From NCBI GenBank assembly GCA_946187035.1, contig CAMHPQ010000010.1:1-36833 (forward strand): a stretch of 36,833 bases of DNA. The letters run 5' to 3'. Source of the DNA: an uncultured Clostridia bacterium. GTDB taxonomy: Bacteria; Bacillota; Clostridia; Oscillospirales; Oscillospiraceae. Each line of letters opens with the position of its first letter. The stretch's first letter is position 1. A program made the translations under genes and the position numbers. Below, piece after piece: positions 23,258 through 32,038 of the stretch. The notes under the pieces are model-generated. The model saw only the letters and a program-made list of their open reading frames with translations, ran no database searches and was not told the origin of the DNA.

Positions 23258-23293
23258 GGACTCTGACCGCAAATGATCAGAGTCCCTTTTTTG
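23258..23293. terminator. Intrinsic terminator between the two-gene operon and degV
   Basis: GGACTCTGA and TCAGAGTCC form a perfect 9-bp stem followed by CTTTTTT on the plus strand. It lies 19 nt beyond the convergent degV stop. Confidence 0.88.
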
Positions 23294-23311
23294 AATATGC
23301 AGATGTTTTTG

Positions 23312-24196
23312 TCAGTCCGGGCTGCGGTCTCCGCAGAGATAAAACACCGTCAGCAGGCCGGGGCCGCAGTGGGCGCCGATGACCACGCCCAGCTGCGTGA
23401 TGGTGATCTCCCCCACCTGAGGATATGCCTTGCAGATCTCATCCCGAATGTAGGCCGCATCCTCCTCACAGTCGGCGTGGAGAATGTGAAACTCCGTGCC
23501 GGCGGGGTCAATCTTGGAGAGGTCGTGCAGGACGCCGTCCCGGATGGCGTGCAGCGCCGCCTTCCGCCCGCGGGCCTTTTTCACCACATCCAGCGTGCCG
23601 CGGTCCGGCACATACAGCACCGGCTTGATGTTCAAAATGGAGCCCACCAGCGCGGATGCGTTGGAGACGCGGCCACCTGCTTTCAGATAATTCAGATCGT
23701 CTACCGTGAACCGGTGGGCGATTTTCAGCTTGTTCTCCTCGCCCCAGGCGATCACTTCCTCGAACCCGGCGCCGGCTTCCATACGCCGCACCATCTCCAC
23801 CACCAGCGTGCCCAGACCGCCGGAGATGCACCGGGTGTCCATCACGTAAAGGCGACGATCCGGATACTCCGCGCGAATCGTCTCCGCCGCATTTTCGCAG
23901 TTCTGGTAGGAGGCGGACATCTCCTTCGACATGTCCAGAAAGATGACGTCCTTGCCGGTGTTCAGCAGTCCACGGAAGAACTCGCCGTAGGCGAACTCGT
24001 TGATCATCGACGTTTTGAGCACATCGCCTCTGCGCATCCCGGCGTAAATCGCCGCCCGGCTCTCCTCGCGGCAGTCGTCCTGGGCCGCCTGATCGTTGAT
24101 GGTAAAACTGTAGGGTATAAAGGGAACCCCGTGGGCATCCAGCCACGTGCGCGGCAGATCCGCCGTGGAGCTGGTCGCAATGAGATAATCTGCCAT
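23312..24196 (-). CDS. DegV family protein (fatty-acid binding)
   Basis: This 294-residue protein has the two-domain DegV/FakB fold, which binds a fatty acid and in several Firmicutes presents it to the kinase FakA. Hallmarks are ATSSTADLP at 7-15, TSM at 62-64, SASYQN at 94-99, the hinge segment FTVDDLNYLKAGGRVSN at 163-179 and IGAHCGPG at 273-280. ATG 24196 follows an AAGGAAAAG site; the longer in-frame start at 24241 lies just downstream of the promoter and lacks a site. No fakA-like gene is nearby, so participation in fatty-acid phosphorylation is a family-based inference. Confidence 0.92.
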   Translation of the reverse strand: MADYLIATSSTADLPRTWLDAHGVPFIPYSFTINDQAAQDDCREESRAAIYAGMRRGDVLKTSMINEFAYGEFFRGLLNTGKDVIFLDMSKEMSASYQNCENAAETIRAEYPDRRLYVMDTRCISGGLGTLVVEMVRRMEAGAGFEEVIAWGEENKLKIAHRFTVDDLNYLKAGGRVSNASALVGSILNIKPVLYVPDRGTLDVVKKARGRKAALHAIRDGVLHDLSKIDPAGTEFHILHADCEEDAAYIRDEICKAYPQVGEITITQLGVVIGAHCGPGLLTVFYLCGDRSPD

Positions 24197-24249
24197 ATCA
24201 GACTTTTCCTTTCTTCTTTTTCTGCAGGCCGCCGCCCGCACATCGAGTT

Positions 24250-24278
24250 ATATTATTCCAAAACACAAAGAATGTCAA
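24250..24278 (-). promoter_or_regulatory. Strong sigma-A promoter of degV
   Basis: A consensus TTGACA (24273-24278) and TAATAT (24250-24255) on the minus strand are separated by 17 bp. It starts about 17 bp beyond the protease terminator. Confidence 0.75.
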
Positions 24279-24294
24279 ATGCACCCCGTTGAAA

Positions 24295-24330
24295 ATCCCT
24301 CTCTTTCACCCAAGGGCAAAAGAGAGGGAT
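24295..24330 (-). terminator. Intrinsic terminator of the subtilase gene
   Basis: A perfect 12-bp stem (ATCCCTCTCTTT / AAAGAGAGGGAT) lies 33 nt after the stop codon, with a short TTTT tail on the minus strand. Confidence 0.8.
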
Positions 24331-24362
24331 TCTGATTTGTTTTTCCGGTGAAGGGTCGAAAG

Positions 24363-27300
24363 TTACTTCACCGTCAGCTTTGCGGGGCTGGAGGTCAGGG
24401 GCTGGGTTCCGCAGGTGACAACGCAGCGATACTGGTAGCCGTTGCGGTTGGTGCTGCCGGTGACGCCCTGCACGGTCAGGGTCGCGGTGTTGTAGCCCGC
24501 GGTCTTGGCGCTGCAGTTTTTCCAGCTGCCGCTGGGGGTCTTGTACTGCCACTGATAGCTGAGATCGCTGCCGGTGGCCACGACCTTGAAGGTGGCCGTT
24601 GCAGAGCCGGAAACAGTGGCGTCCTTGGGCTGAGTCTTGATGGCAAAGACGCTGAGGGTGGCGGCATCGGAGGTCAGCGTGCTGCCGTTGGCGTCCTTCA
24701 CGATGCAGCGGTACTGATAGCCGTCGCGGTTGGTGCTGCCGTTCACGCCCTGCACGGTCAGGGTTGCGGTGTTGTAGCCCTTGGTGACAGAGGTGCAGTT
24801 TTTCCAGCTTCCGCCGGGCTTCAGATACTGCCACTGGTAGCTGAGATCGCTGCCGGTGGCGGACACCTTGAAGGTAGCGGTGTTGGTGCCGACCACGCTG
24901 GCGTTCACGGGCTGGGTCTTGATGGCGAACACGCTGAGGGTGGCGGCCTCAGAGGTCACGGAGCCGATGGCGTTCGTCACCACGCAGCGGTACTGCTGTC
25001 CGTTCCGGGTGGCGGTGGCCTCCACGGAGATGGTATCGGTCTTTGCACCGGCCATGGTGGAGTCCTTCCACTCAGCGGAGCCGGGCTGCTTAAACTGCCA
25101 CTGATAGCTGAGACCCTCGCCGCTGGCGACGACGGTGAACTGGGCGGTCTCGCCGCCGGAGAGCGTCTGGCTCACCGGCTGCTTCGTGATCACGGGCGCG
25201 GCGGAGATCAGCTTGAGGGTGGCGGGATCGGTGGTGACGCGGTTGCCCATAGCGTCGTTCAGCACGCAGCGGTACTGGTAGCCGTCACGGAGCAGGGTGG
25301 CGGGCACGTTGAGGGTGGCGGTTCTGGCACCGGGAAGCAGGGAGGCCTTCCAGATCTTGGAGAAGGGCTGTCTGTACTGCCACTGGTAAGTCAGGCCGTT
25401 GCCGGTGGCGTCCACGGAGAACTGCACCGTTTCGCCGCGCTTGGCAAAGGCGTCCTGAGGCTGCTGCGCGATGTAGATCTGCTGGGAGACCTGGGCGCTG
25501 CTCTCGTTGGTGGCATAGTCCATGGCGGACACGAAGAAGGTGTTCTGCTCGCCCACGTTCATGGTGACGGTGTGGCGCTTGCCGGGCTGGGTGTCGGCGA
25601 AGGTGGCCGGCTCGCAGAGCTCGTTGCCCTCGCTGTCCACGGCATAGATGGCCGCGAGATACTGGTTGTCCTGCACGGTCACGGTGAGCTCGCCGGTCTG
25701 GCGGTTATAGCTGCTGCTCTGGATCACAGGGGCAGCGCTGTCCACCACACAGGGGAAGCTGTAGCAGAGATACTCTGCGCCGTCGGAGACGATCTGCTCC
25801 GGCGTCATGCTGCCGAGCTCGTCCTCGCCCCAGGGGAGGTTGGCGTAGAACTCCAGGATGACCTGGGTGTTGTCGGCGATGGCCACGGGCTTCTTGCCGG
25901 TGGTGTCCATGCCGTCAAACGGGAACCATGCGGAGAGACTCCAGCCGTAGGTGGGATCATAGACGATCTTCCGGCAGAAGGCCTCGTCATCCACGCCGTA
26001 GATCTTGCCGGTCTCGGCGTCACGGGCGATCATGATGATGTGGCGCGCGTTGCGGATGTTGACAGGGGCGGCCAGCAGCGTGGTGCTGTAGGCCTGATTG
26101 GCGTTGGTGGAGACGGCGATGCGCGCATCGCTGAAGACGCCGCCTTCGGGGTAAGAGAAGAGGTTGTCGCCGGCGTAGATCATCGGCTCATTCTTCTCGT
26201 TGACCAGATAGGCCTCGCTGGGAACCGTGTCAATCTCCCAATCCACGTAATAGGGCCAATCCGGCATCTCCTCTTCGCTGAGATTCAGGCTCAGGATCTC
26301 GCGCCAGTCGTGGGTCTCGAAGATGGGGGCCGACGCCCAGTCGCCGTAGAAGGCCAGGAAGGTGACGTGCTGGCTCTCGGAGACGTCCGCGTCCATGCTG
26401 TCGAAGTAAACGTAGCCGTCCAGGAACGCGCCGTTTTCAAAGTACGCGTCCAGGAACTCCTTCGCGCCCTCGGTGAGGGTGATGGTGGCGGTGAAGGTCT
26501 GCCGCTGGCCGGGCGCGAGGGTGATGGTCGCGGGGGCGCTGAGGCTGTAATCTTCACCGGGCTCCAGCATGAGGGGCTGCAGCGCGTTGTAGATGTGGTA
26601 ATCCGGCTCCTCCTCGGTGCCGAAGTTGTCGCCCACCACGGCGTCGGTCATCACGTCGATGCCGACGGAATAGGTGCGCTCCGTGTCGGCGGTGTTCACC
26701 AGATCGGTGGTGATGGTGTAGACGCCGGATTTTGCGGCGTCATCGCCCAGCTCTGCAAAGGGATCGGAGAGGACGAGGGTGGTGTTGTAGGCAGCCTGCA
26801 GATCCATGCAGCCGGCGCCCTGGAGACGGGGGCTGTAGGGCACCGCGCCGAACTCATCTGCATAGGCAACCAGCGGAAGGGCGCTGGAGACAACGCGGTT
26901 TCTGGCGAGATCAGCGGCCTCCTTCTTGGAGAGATCCGGGTTCGCCGCGCCGATGGCGTCCAGCAGAGCCGCAAAGCCGCCCGCCGCGTTGGGGGAGGAC
27001 ATGGACGTGCCGGACATCACCTCATAGCCGTTCTTGGTGCCGGCAGAGACGGAATTCACATTGCCGCCGATGGCGGTGATGACGGGCTTGATCTGCAGAT
27101 CGTTGGTGGGGCCCCAGCTGCTGAAGCTGGCCACATTCCAGGCCTCGGGGTTGTCCACAATGGTCGCCTCGGAGTCCACGTGGAAGACCGCGTCCTCCTG
27201 GGCGGCCAGCGCGGCCCCTGCCTCCTGAGAGACAAAGACGGCGGGGATGGTCTTGGTTTCGATGGCCATGGAGATCAGCGTACCGGGCTGATTGTCGTAG

Positions 27301-28739
27301 ACCACCGCGGCGCTGGCACCGGCGTTGGCGGCGTTGGCGACCTTTTCCTCAAAGGTGATCTCACCTCTGGAGATGACGGCCACCTTGCCCTGGACGTCGA
27401 TGTCCGCAAAGTCCTCGGCAGCACCCAGGTTGGGAACCATGACATAGGTCAGGTCCTGGCCGGAGAACTGGTCCAGGAAGGCAGTGCCGTCGCTGTCGCG
27501 ATAGGAATACTTCTCGCCGCCAACCTGAAGCTGATAGGCGGGATAGCGCACGTTCTCCGCGGCGGCCACGGCAACGTTGCCGTTATAGGAGGCGGGAGAG
27601 CCCAGGGTGCCGTAGTCCACATAGCCGGTGGTCAGATAGCCGGGGCCGGCGTAGTTCTGGGCGTTGTCGGCCATGCTGCCCTCGTTGCCGGCGGAGACGC
27701 AGCAGACGATGCCGGCGTTCTCCAGCCGCTCGTAGATCCGATCGTTGAGCTCGGACTCGTCGTCTTCCACGAAACCGCTGGTGGCGCCGATGGACATGTT
27801 GATCACGTCTGCGCCCAGCTTATAGGCGTCCTCCAGGGCGGCCAGGTAGATGTCGGAGCTGGTGGTCTCCTCCTTGGAGGAAAAGATCTTCATGGCGAGG
27901 ATCTGGGCGTCGGGAGCACCGCCCTTGAAGGTGACTTCTCCCTCCGGGGTGACGGTGTAGCCCGCCGCGATGCCGGCGACGTGAGAGCCGTGGCCGGAGT
28001 TGTCGTCCGCGGCGTTCCGATCCTTGTCGGCATAGTCATACTGATAGGGAATCTTCTGAGAGTAATAGGCGCCGTGGCCCAGACGGAAGATCGCCTTGAC
28101 CATGTCGTTCTTGGTATAGGCCGGGGTCTTGAGCATGCCGTCGTAGACCGCAAAGGCCTCATGGTCGGCGGTGATGCCGGTGTCCAGAACGGCGATGACC
28201 TTGCCGGAGCCGTCGGCGGAGATTTCATCATTCAGCCAGCTGGCGTTGATCATCTCCGAGGCGCTGACCGAGCTGGGCTGCTCGTCCGGCAGACGGTACT
28301 CTCTGGCCACAATGACCTTCGAGACCCCCGGGATCTTCGCAACGGCGTCCAGATCCGCGAAGTCCAGCGTCAGGGACATGCCGTTGAGCAGATCGGTGTA
28401 CTCAAAGTTCACCGTATAGGCAATTGCCAGCTGCTGCAGCTTTTCCATGAACGCCTTGTGCTCGGCCACGAGCTTCTCATAGGCGCTGGCAGACTGCTGC
28501 AGGAAGCTGCTCAAGTCTGCAAGGGGGTTGCCCTTCATCAGGACGATCGCGCGCACCTGATCGCCGGGCTGATACTGCCGGTTCAGCTGGGACGAGATCG
28601 TCTCCGTGCGCCGGTTTTCCAGGCCGCTGAGCAGCAGCCTGCCGTTTCCCGCCCCATTGGAGCCCGCCGCAAAAGCGGTGGTGCAGAGCGAGAGCACCAG
28701 TGCCAGCGTGAGCACCAGCGCGAGCCATCTTTTCTTCAT
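24363..28739 (-). CDS. Secreted S8 subtilisin-like protease with PA insert and four Ig-like repeats
   Basis: This 1458-residue extracellular serine protease resembles lactocepin-type subtilases. A signal peptide (1-24) is cleaved after AFA. An inhibitor_I9-like propeptide lies at about 60-150. The triad is Asp186 in VLDTGIT, His250 in GHGSHVAG and Ser579 in SGTSMSSP, with oxyanion Asn352. A PA domain is inserted at about 400-530. Fn3-like beta regions span about 650-1090, and four tandem Ig-like domains run from 1091 to the end, each with a YQWQ...YQYRC core. No LPXTG or S-layer anchor is seen, so it is probably released or held by the repeats. ATG 28739 follows AGGAGG; an in-frame start at 28838 lies upstream of the promoter. 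It is a single-gene unit. Confidence 0.93.
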   Translation of the reverse strand: MKKRWLALVLTLALVLSLCTTAFAAGSNGAGNGRLLLSGLENRRTETISSQLNRQYQPGDQVRAIVLMKGNPLADLSSFLQQSASAYEKLVAEHKAFMEKLQQLAIAYTVNFEYTDLLNGMSLTLDFADLDAVAKIPGVSKVIVAREYRLPDEQPSSVSASEMINASWLNDEISADGSGKVIAVLDTGITADHEAFAVYDGMLKTPAYTKNDMVKAIFRLGHGAYYSQKIPYQYDYADKDRNAADDNSGHGSHVAGIAAGYTVTPEGEVTFKGGAPDAQILAMKIFSSKEETTSSDIYLAALEDAYKLGADVINMSIGATSGFVEDDESELNDRIYERLENAGIVCCVSAGNEGSMADNAQNYAGPGYLTTGYVDYGTLGSPASYNGNVAVAAAENVRYPAYQLQVGGEKYSYRDSDGTAFLDQFSGQDLTYVMVPNLGAAEDFADIDVQGKVAVISRGEITFEEKVANAANAGASAAVVYDNQPGTLISMAIETKTIPAVFVSQEAGAALAAQEDAVFHVDSEATIVDNPEAWNVASFSSWGPTNDLQIKPVITAIGGNVNSVSAGTKNGYEVMSGTSMSSPNAAGGFAALLDAIGAANPDLSKKEAADLARNRVVSSALPLVAYADEFGAVPYSPRLQGAGCMDLQAAYNTTLVLSDPFAELGDDAAKSGVYTITTDLVNTADTERTYSVGIDVMTDAVVGDNFGTEEEPDYHIYNALQPLMLEPGEDYSLSAPATITLAPGQRQTFTATITLTEGAKEFLDAYFENGAFLDGYVYFDSMDADVSESQHVTFLAFYGDWASAPIFETHDWREILSLNLSEEEMPDWPYYVDWEIDTVPSEAYLVNEKNEPMIYAGDNLFSYPEGGVFSDARIAVSTNANQAYSTTLLAAPVNIRNARHIIMIARDAETGKIYGVDDEAFCRKIVYDPTYGWSLSAWFPFDGMDTTGKKPVAIADNTQVILEFYANLPWGEDELGSMTPEQIVSDGAEYLCYSFPCVVDSAAPVIQSSSYNRQTGELTVTVQDNQYLAAIYAVDSEGNELCEPATFADTQPGKRHTVTMNVGEQNTFFVSAMDYATNESSAQVSQQIYIAQQPQDAFAKRGETVQFSVDATGNGLTYQWQYRQPFSKIWKASLLPGARTATLNVPATLLRDGYQYRCVLNDAMGNRVTTDPATLKLISAAPVITKQPVSQTLSGGETAQFTVVASGEGLSYQWQFKQPGSAEWKDSTMAGAKTDTISVEATATRNGQQYRCVVTNAIGSVTSEAATLSVFAIKTQPVNASVVGTNTATFKVSATGSDLSYQWQYLKPGGSWKNCTSVTKGYNTATLTVQGVNGSTNRDGYQYRCIVKDANGSTLTSDAATLSVFAIKTQPKDATVSGSATATFKVVATGSDLSYQWQYKTPSGSWKNCSAKTAGYNTATLTVQGVTGSTNRNGYQYRCVVTCGTQPLTSSPAKLTVK
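24366..24929 (-). repeat. Tandem 282-bp repeat encoding the last two Ig-like domains
   Basis: Residues 1271-1364 and 1365-1458 are 94-residue units in exact register. Both start FAIKTQP and share SYQWQY, SWKNC, GYNTATLTVQGV and GYQYRC. The nucleotide copies (24648-24929 and 24366-24647) are highly similar. The two earlier units (about 1091-1180 and 1182-1270) are more divergent, so the distal pair is the youngest duplication. Confidence 0.85.
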
Positions 28740-28788
28740 GTTGTGCTTCCCTCCTGTGTTTTCATTTAAACTGAAAAAATGTGGTTCC

Positions 28789-28816
28789 ATTATATCATTT
28801 TGCCGGAAGAAAGCAA
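28789..28816 (-). promoter_or_regulatory. Extended -10 promoter of the subtilase gene
   Basis: A consensus extended -10 (TGATATAAT, hexamer 28789-28794) lies 16 bp from TTGCTT (28811-28816) on the minus strand. The start is about 45 nt before the ATG. Confidence 0.6.
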
Positions 28817-28880
28817 TGTAAGAAAAAGGAAAATACAAGATTTCTGCTGCCGGATCTCCGTCTCTCCCCGGAAAGGACGG

Positions 28881-28918
28881 AAAAAGCCGCTCCGCACATG
28901 CCTGCGAAGCGACTTTTG
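28881..28918 (-). terminator. Intrinsic terminator of the SLC13-type permease gene
   Basis: A 15-bp minus-strand stem beginning AAAAGTCGCT, with two G-U pairs and a 6-nt loop, ends in CTTTTT 17 nt after the permease stop. Confidence 0.85.
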
Positions 28919-28934
28919 GATGATTCAGAAACGG

Positions 28935-30044
28935 TTATCCCTGCAAAAAGCTCTGGGCCAGAGACAGCAGGAGTAGCAGCGCCAGGTTCACCACGGTGAA
29001 CTCCAGCAGATACTTGCCGGTGTGGGCGTGGTCGGCGTGGGCGTAGAGCTTCATACTGATGAGACTGGCGAGACTGGCGATGGGCGTGCCGAGGCCGCCG
29101 ATGTCCACCCCCAGCAGGAGGCCTCTGGCGTCCTCTGTGAAGCCGGAGAGCAGCAGGGCCGCCGGGACGTTGCTGATGACCTGACTGGCCAGCAGTGATG
29201 TGAGATACACGCGGCCCTCCAGCAGCTTCCGGAGCAGGGCGTCCACCGCGCCGATTCTGGCCAGATTTCCGGAGAAGATGAAGAAGGCCACGAAGGTCAA
29301 CAGCAGCATGAAATCCGCCTGCAGCAGCATCTTCCGGTCGAGGATCAGCAGGAATAGTACCACGATCCCAAGCATGACCGGCCAGCCGATCACCCGCAGC
29401 ACCACCAGCAGGCAGACCAGAAACAGCCCCAGATACAGCCGGAGGGCCCTGGGGTCGAAGCCCGGCTCCTCACCCAGCTCCAGAGAGAGGGGCGCAGCAG
29501 AGAGCGGCACGCAGGCCACAGAGACCAGAACCAGCGACAGCAGCCACACCGGAAGCGTCCAGCGGAGGAACGCCCCGAAGCTGAGATTATAGTACGAATA
29601 GAGATAGAGATTCTGGGGATTGCCCACTGGCGTAAGCATACTTCCGAGATTGGCCGCCACGGTCTGCAGCACCACGATGTGGATCAGCTCCTTCTTGTGG
29701 TCGGCGATCCCCAGCACCACCACGGCGAAGGGCACGAAGGTCAACAGCGCCACGTCGTTGGTGATCAGCATGGAGCTGAAAAAGCACAGCAGCACCAGAA
29801 CCAGACCGATCATCCGGACGCTCTTCACACGTTCGCAGAGCCGGTGGGCCAGACCGGAAAACAGTCCCGCCTGCCGCAGTCCGGCCACCACCACCATCAG
29901 GCAGAACAGCAGGGCCAGGGTGCGGAAATCCATGTATTCGAGATATTCGGCGTCCGGCGGAACGAAGCAGCAGCTGATCAGCGCGGCAAATGCGGCGACC
30001 AGAAGCACGGGCTCCCGCCGGACAAAGGAGCGAATTGCAGACAT
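28935..30044 (-). CDS. SLC13/ArsB-type (ion transporter superfamily) permease
   Basis: This 369-residue protein has about ten membrane segments. It shows the two-fold repeat of the ArsB/NhaD/CitMHS superfamily: SSMLITNDVALLTFVPF in the first half and SQVISNVPAALLLSGF in the second. The re-entrant-loop motifs TPVGNPQNLYLY and DIGGLGTPIASLASLIS are also present. These carry anions such as citrate, dicarboxylates or arsenite, or sodium. The chain is shorter than ArsB (about 430), and no arsR or arsA is nearby, so arsenite is not favoured. ATG 30044 is chosen for a GGAGG site 6 nt upstream. It lies just after a LysR gene on the same strand but has its own promoter. Confidence 0.85.
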   Translation of the reverse strand: MSAIRSFVRREPVLLVAAFAALISCCFVPPDAEYLEYMDFRTLALLFCLMVVVAGLRQAGLFSGLAHRLCERVKSVRMIGLVLVLLCFFSSMLITNDVALLTFVPFAVVVLGIADHKKELIHIVVLQTVAANLGSMLTPVGNPQNLYLYSYYNLSFGAFLRWTLPVWLLSLVLVSVACVPLSAAPLSLELGEEPGFDPRALRLYLGLFLVCLLVVLRVIGWPVMLGIVVLFLLILDRKMLLQADFMLLLTFVAFFIFSGNLARIGAVDALLRKLLEGRVYLTSLLASQVISNVPAALLLSGFTEDARGLLLGVDIGGLGTPIASLASLISMKLYAHADHAHTGKYLLEFTVVNLALLLLLSLAQSFLQG

Positions 30045-30074
30045 AACAGCCTCCAAAGGAGAAGTACAGCGCAC

Positions 30075-30103
30075 AGTATACCGCGCACAGCGCAGATTGG
30101 CAA
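30075..30103 (-). promoter_or_regulatory. Promoter of the SLC13-type permease
   Basis: TTGCCA (30098-30103) and TATACT (30075-30080) on the minus strand are separated by 17 bp. An 8-bp direct repeat, GCGCACAG, occurs at 30069-30076 and 30083-30090 around the -10, and could be a regulator site. Confidence 0.6.
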
Positions 30104-30111
30104 GCCAAAAT

Positions 30112-30999
30112 TCATCTTCGCTCCACCCGCTCCAGCAGAAACTGCTTAAATGCGCGTCCGGCTCTGGTGGGCAGCGCCCCCGCCTTCTCCACCAGATAGA
30201 TGTGGTGCCCGGCCGCCTTGTCGTCCAGATAGCGGATCACCGTGTTCTCCCCGCAGTGGGAGACGGCGGTGAAATCATAGGTGGCCGCGATGCCGAGGCC
30301 AGCCTCCACCAGCTGCTGCAGCAGATTCTCGTCCGGCGTCTCAATGGGCACGTCCACATAGAGCCCCCGGGCCAGCATATGCTGGTCGATATTGGTGCGG
30401 AAGCAGTGATAGGCCCGGCCCTTTCCGAGGATGTTCTCCCCCTGAAAATCCTCGAAGGTCAGATGCTCCTTCCCTGCCAGCGGATGATCCCGCCGCATCC
30501 GGAAGGCGTAGCGGGAATAGAACAGCGGCGTCGCCGTGAAGCGGGTATTGTCGATGGGGCCGTTGACCACCGCAAAATCGCACCTGCCGGCAGAGAGCCG
30601 CTCCAGGGCGTTTTCGTCCGTGGTGTCCAGAATGCTCAGGGTGATCTCCGGGTGCTGCCGGTGGAAATCCAGCAGCATGTCCGCGCCGAAATGACCGAAC
30701 AGATGGTCCAGCGCACAGACCGACACCACGGTTTTCTCCTGACTGGTGAGGGTGTGTACCCCCTGGATCGTGGCATAGTCGTCCAACAGCCGCTGGACAT
30801 GGGGCACCAGCGTGGTGGCGAAGTCCGTGGGCTCCAGTCCCCGGTTGGAGCGGGTGAACAGGGGGCTGCCCAACTCCTCTTCCAGGGCGCGGATCACCCG
30901 GCTGAGCCCCTGATGGGTCAGGTAGAGCTTGTCTGCCGCGGCCTGAATGTTGCGGCAGCGGTAGACCTCCATGAAGTAAGAAAGTTGTTTTTGGTTCAT
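30112..30999 (-). CDS. LysR-family transcriptional regulator
   Basis: This 295-residue regulator begins MNQKQLSYFMEVYRCRNIQA. The winged HTH spans about 2-62 and includes AADKLYLTHQGLSRVIRALE and PLFTR. The effector-binding domain (about 90-290) contains HPLAGKEHLTFEDFQG and a typical GLGIAATYD. ATG 30999 follows GGAGGGG; the upstream start at 31014 is less well placed. The gene is divergent from the 31123 hydrolase and immediately upstream of the SLC13-type permease, so either or both are plausible targets. The inverted repeat CAACA/TGTTG (31027-31040) inside its promoter spacer may be an autoregulatory site. Confidence 0.93.
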   Translation of the reverse strand: MNQKQLSYFMEVYRCRNIQAAADKLYLTHQGLSRVIRALEEELGSPLFTRSNRGLEPTDFATTLVPHVQRLLDDYATIQGVHTLTSQEKTVVSVCALDHLFGHFGADMLLDFHRQHPEITLSILDTTDENALERLSAGRCDFAVVNGPIDNTRFTATPLFYSRYAFRMRRDHPLAGKEHLTFEDFQGENILGKGRAYHCFRTNIDQHMLARGLYVDVPIETPDENLLQQLVEAGLGIAATYDFTAVSHCGENTVIRYLDDKAAGHHIYLVEKAGALPTRAGRAFKQFLLERVERR

Positions 31000-31018
31000 T
31001 ACAATCCCCTCCAACTCT

Positions 31019-31047
31019 ATTTTACTACAACACTATTGTTGCGGCAA
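31019..31047 (-). promoter_or_regulatory. Promoter of the first LysR gene
   Basis: TTGCCG (31042-31047) and TAAAAT (31019-31024) on the minus strand are separated by 17 bp. The spacer contains CAACACTATTGTTG, a 5-bp-arm inverted repeat compatible with a LysR box. Confidence 0.6.
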
Positions 31048-31122
31048 GAGCGAGCTTTGTTTCTGTGCAGGCAATCTGACCTATGTTAAATTAAAAGCAT
31101 AGAAAACAAGGAGGGTATCCCT

Positions 31123-31974
31123 ATGAGATTTCAGCAGATTCGCAGCGCGACCATCAAAATCACTTACGCAGGCAAGACCTTTTTAATCGACCCGTGGTTG
31201 GCGCCCCGCTTCACCAGCGGATGTCTCGCCATGATTCCCATGATGTGCGCCATGAACCGCGGCGGCGACCCGCGGAAAAAGTACGTCTTCGACGAGTGCT
31301 CCACCTGGGAGGCCGTGAGCCTAAAGCACAAGTTCCTCCCCTGCCCGCTTCACTCCCTGCCCATGTCCGTGAAGGAAGTCAACGAGGGCGTGGACGCCTA
31401 TATCTGCACCCACGTGCATCTGGACCACATCGGTCTGGCCCCCAACGGCAAGGCCTGCCAGGGTCTGGACAAAAAGCGCACCATCTACGCCATCAACCGG
31501 CAGGACGCGGACTATCTGGCCTTCTCCGGCATGAAGGACGTCAGAGTCGTTGAGGACCGCATCACCTTCGGTGACGCGGAGATCATCAAGGTCAACGCCG
31601 TCCACGGGACGAAGATCCCCTGCTGCGACGCCGCCGGCTTCATCTTCCGCAGCCCCAGCGAGAAGACCCTCTACGTCTGCGGCGACACGGTCTGGTGCGG
31701 CGACGTGGCCGAGACCATCGAGAAATATCGCCCCGACGTGATCATCACCAACAACTGCGCCGCCATGCTGGTGAAAAACGGCCGGCTGATCATGGACGAC
31801 AACGATCTGGCAAAGGTCTGCGAGGCCGCTCCCAAGGCCGTGGTCATCGCCAGCCACATGGACAATGTGCCCCACGCTACCCTCACCCGCAAGACCTTGG
31901 CCAAAAAGCTGAAGAAAAAAGGCATCCGGGAGCGCGTCCGCATCCCCGCCGACGGAGAGATCTACGACCTCTAA
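31123..31974 (+). CDS. MBL-fold metal-dependent hydrolase (UlaG-like)
   Basis: This 283-residue metallo-beta-lactamase-fold hydrolase has the motif THVHLDHIG (His97, His99, Asp101, His102). Further likely metal ligands are His161, Asp188 in VCGDTVWCGD and His245 in VIASHMDN. The start MRFQQIRSATIKITYAGKTF places the first strands as in UlaG/RNase Z-related L-ascorbate-6-phosphate lactonase-like proteins. The reaction is unknown. The AAGGAGGG site supports ATG 31123. It is divergent from a LysR regulator by about 120 bp, suggesting LysR control, and ends at a strong terminator. Confidence 0.87.
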   Translation: MRFQQIRSATIKITYAGKTFLIDPWLAPRFTSGCLAMIPMMCAMNRGGDPRKKYVFDECSTWEAVSLKHKFLPCPLHSLPMSVKEVNEGVDAYICTHVHLDHIGLAPNGKACQGLDKKRTIYAINRQDADYLAFSGMKDVRVVEDRITFGDAEIIKVNAVHGTKIPCCDAAGFIFRSPSEKTLYVCGDTVWCGDVAETIEKYRPDVIITNNCAAMLVKNGRLIMDDNDLAKVCEAAPKAVVIASHMDNVPHATLTRKTLAKKLKKKGIRERVRIPADGEIYDL

Positions 31975-31992
31975 TCCCCTTTTTCCCATAAA

Positions 31993-32036
31993 ACCGCACC
32001 CCTTCCGACAGCAGAAGGGGTGCGGTGTTGTTTTTC
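31993..32036. terminator. Bidirectional intrinsic terminator
   Basis: A perfect 13-bp stem (ACCGCACCCCTTC / GAAGGGGTGCGGT) with a T-run on the plus strand (GTTGTTTTT) lies between the convergent hydrolase and second LysR genes. Confidence 0.9.
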
Positions 32037-32038
32037 GT

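Noticed and set aside
24366-25480. CRISPR-like or regulatory repeat array
   Set aside because: The repeats are long, in frame and encode Ig-like domains; there are no short identical repeats with unique spacers.
24348-28769. 1473-codon open frame on the plus strand, antisense to the subtilase
   Set aside because: It mirrors the subtilase over its whole length and has a repetitive Gly/Val/Ala/His/Asp-rich composition typical of antisense of GC-rich codons. The minus strand has a signal peptide, full catalytic triad, promoter and terminator.
28935-30044. Arsenite efflux pump ArsB assignment
   Set aside because: The fold matches the wider superfamily, but the protein is short and no arsenic-resistance genes are nearby, so a specific arsenite role is not supported.
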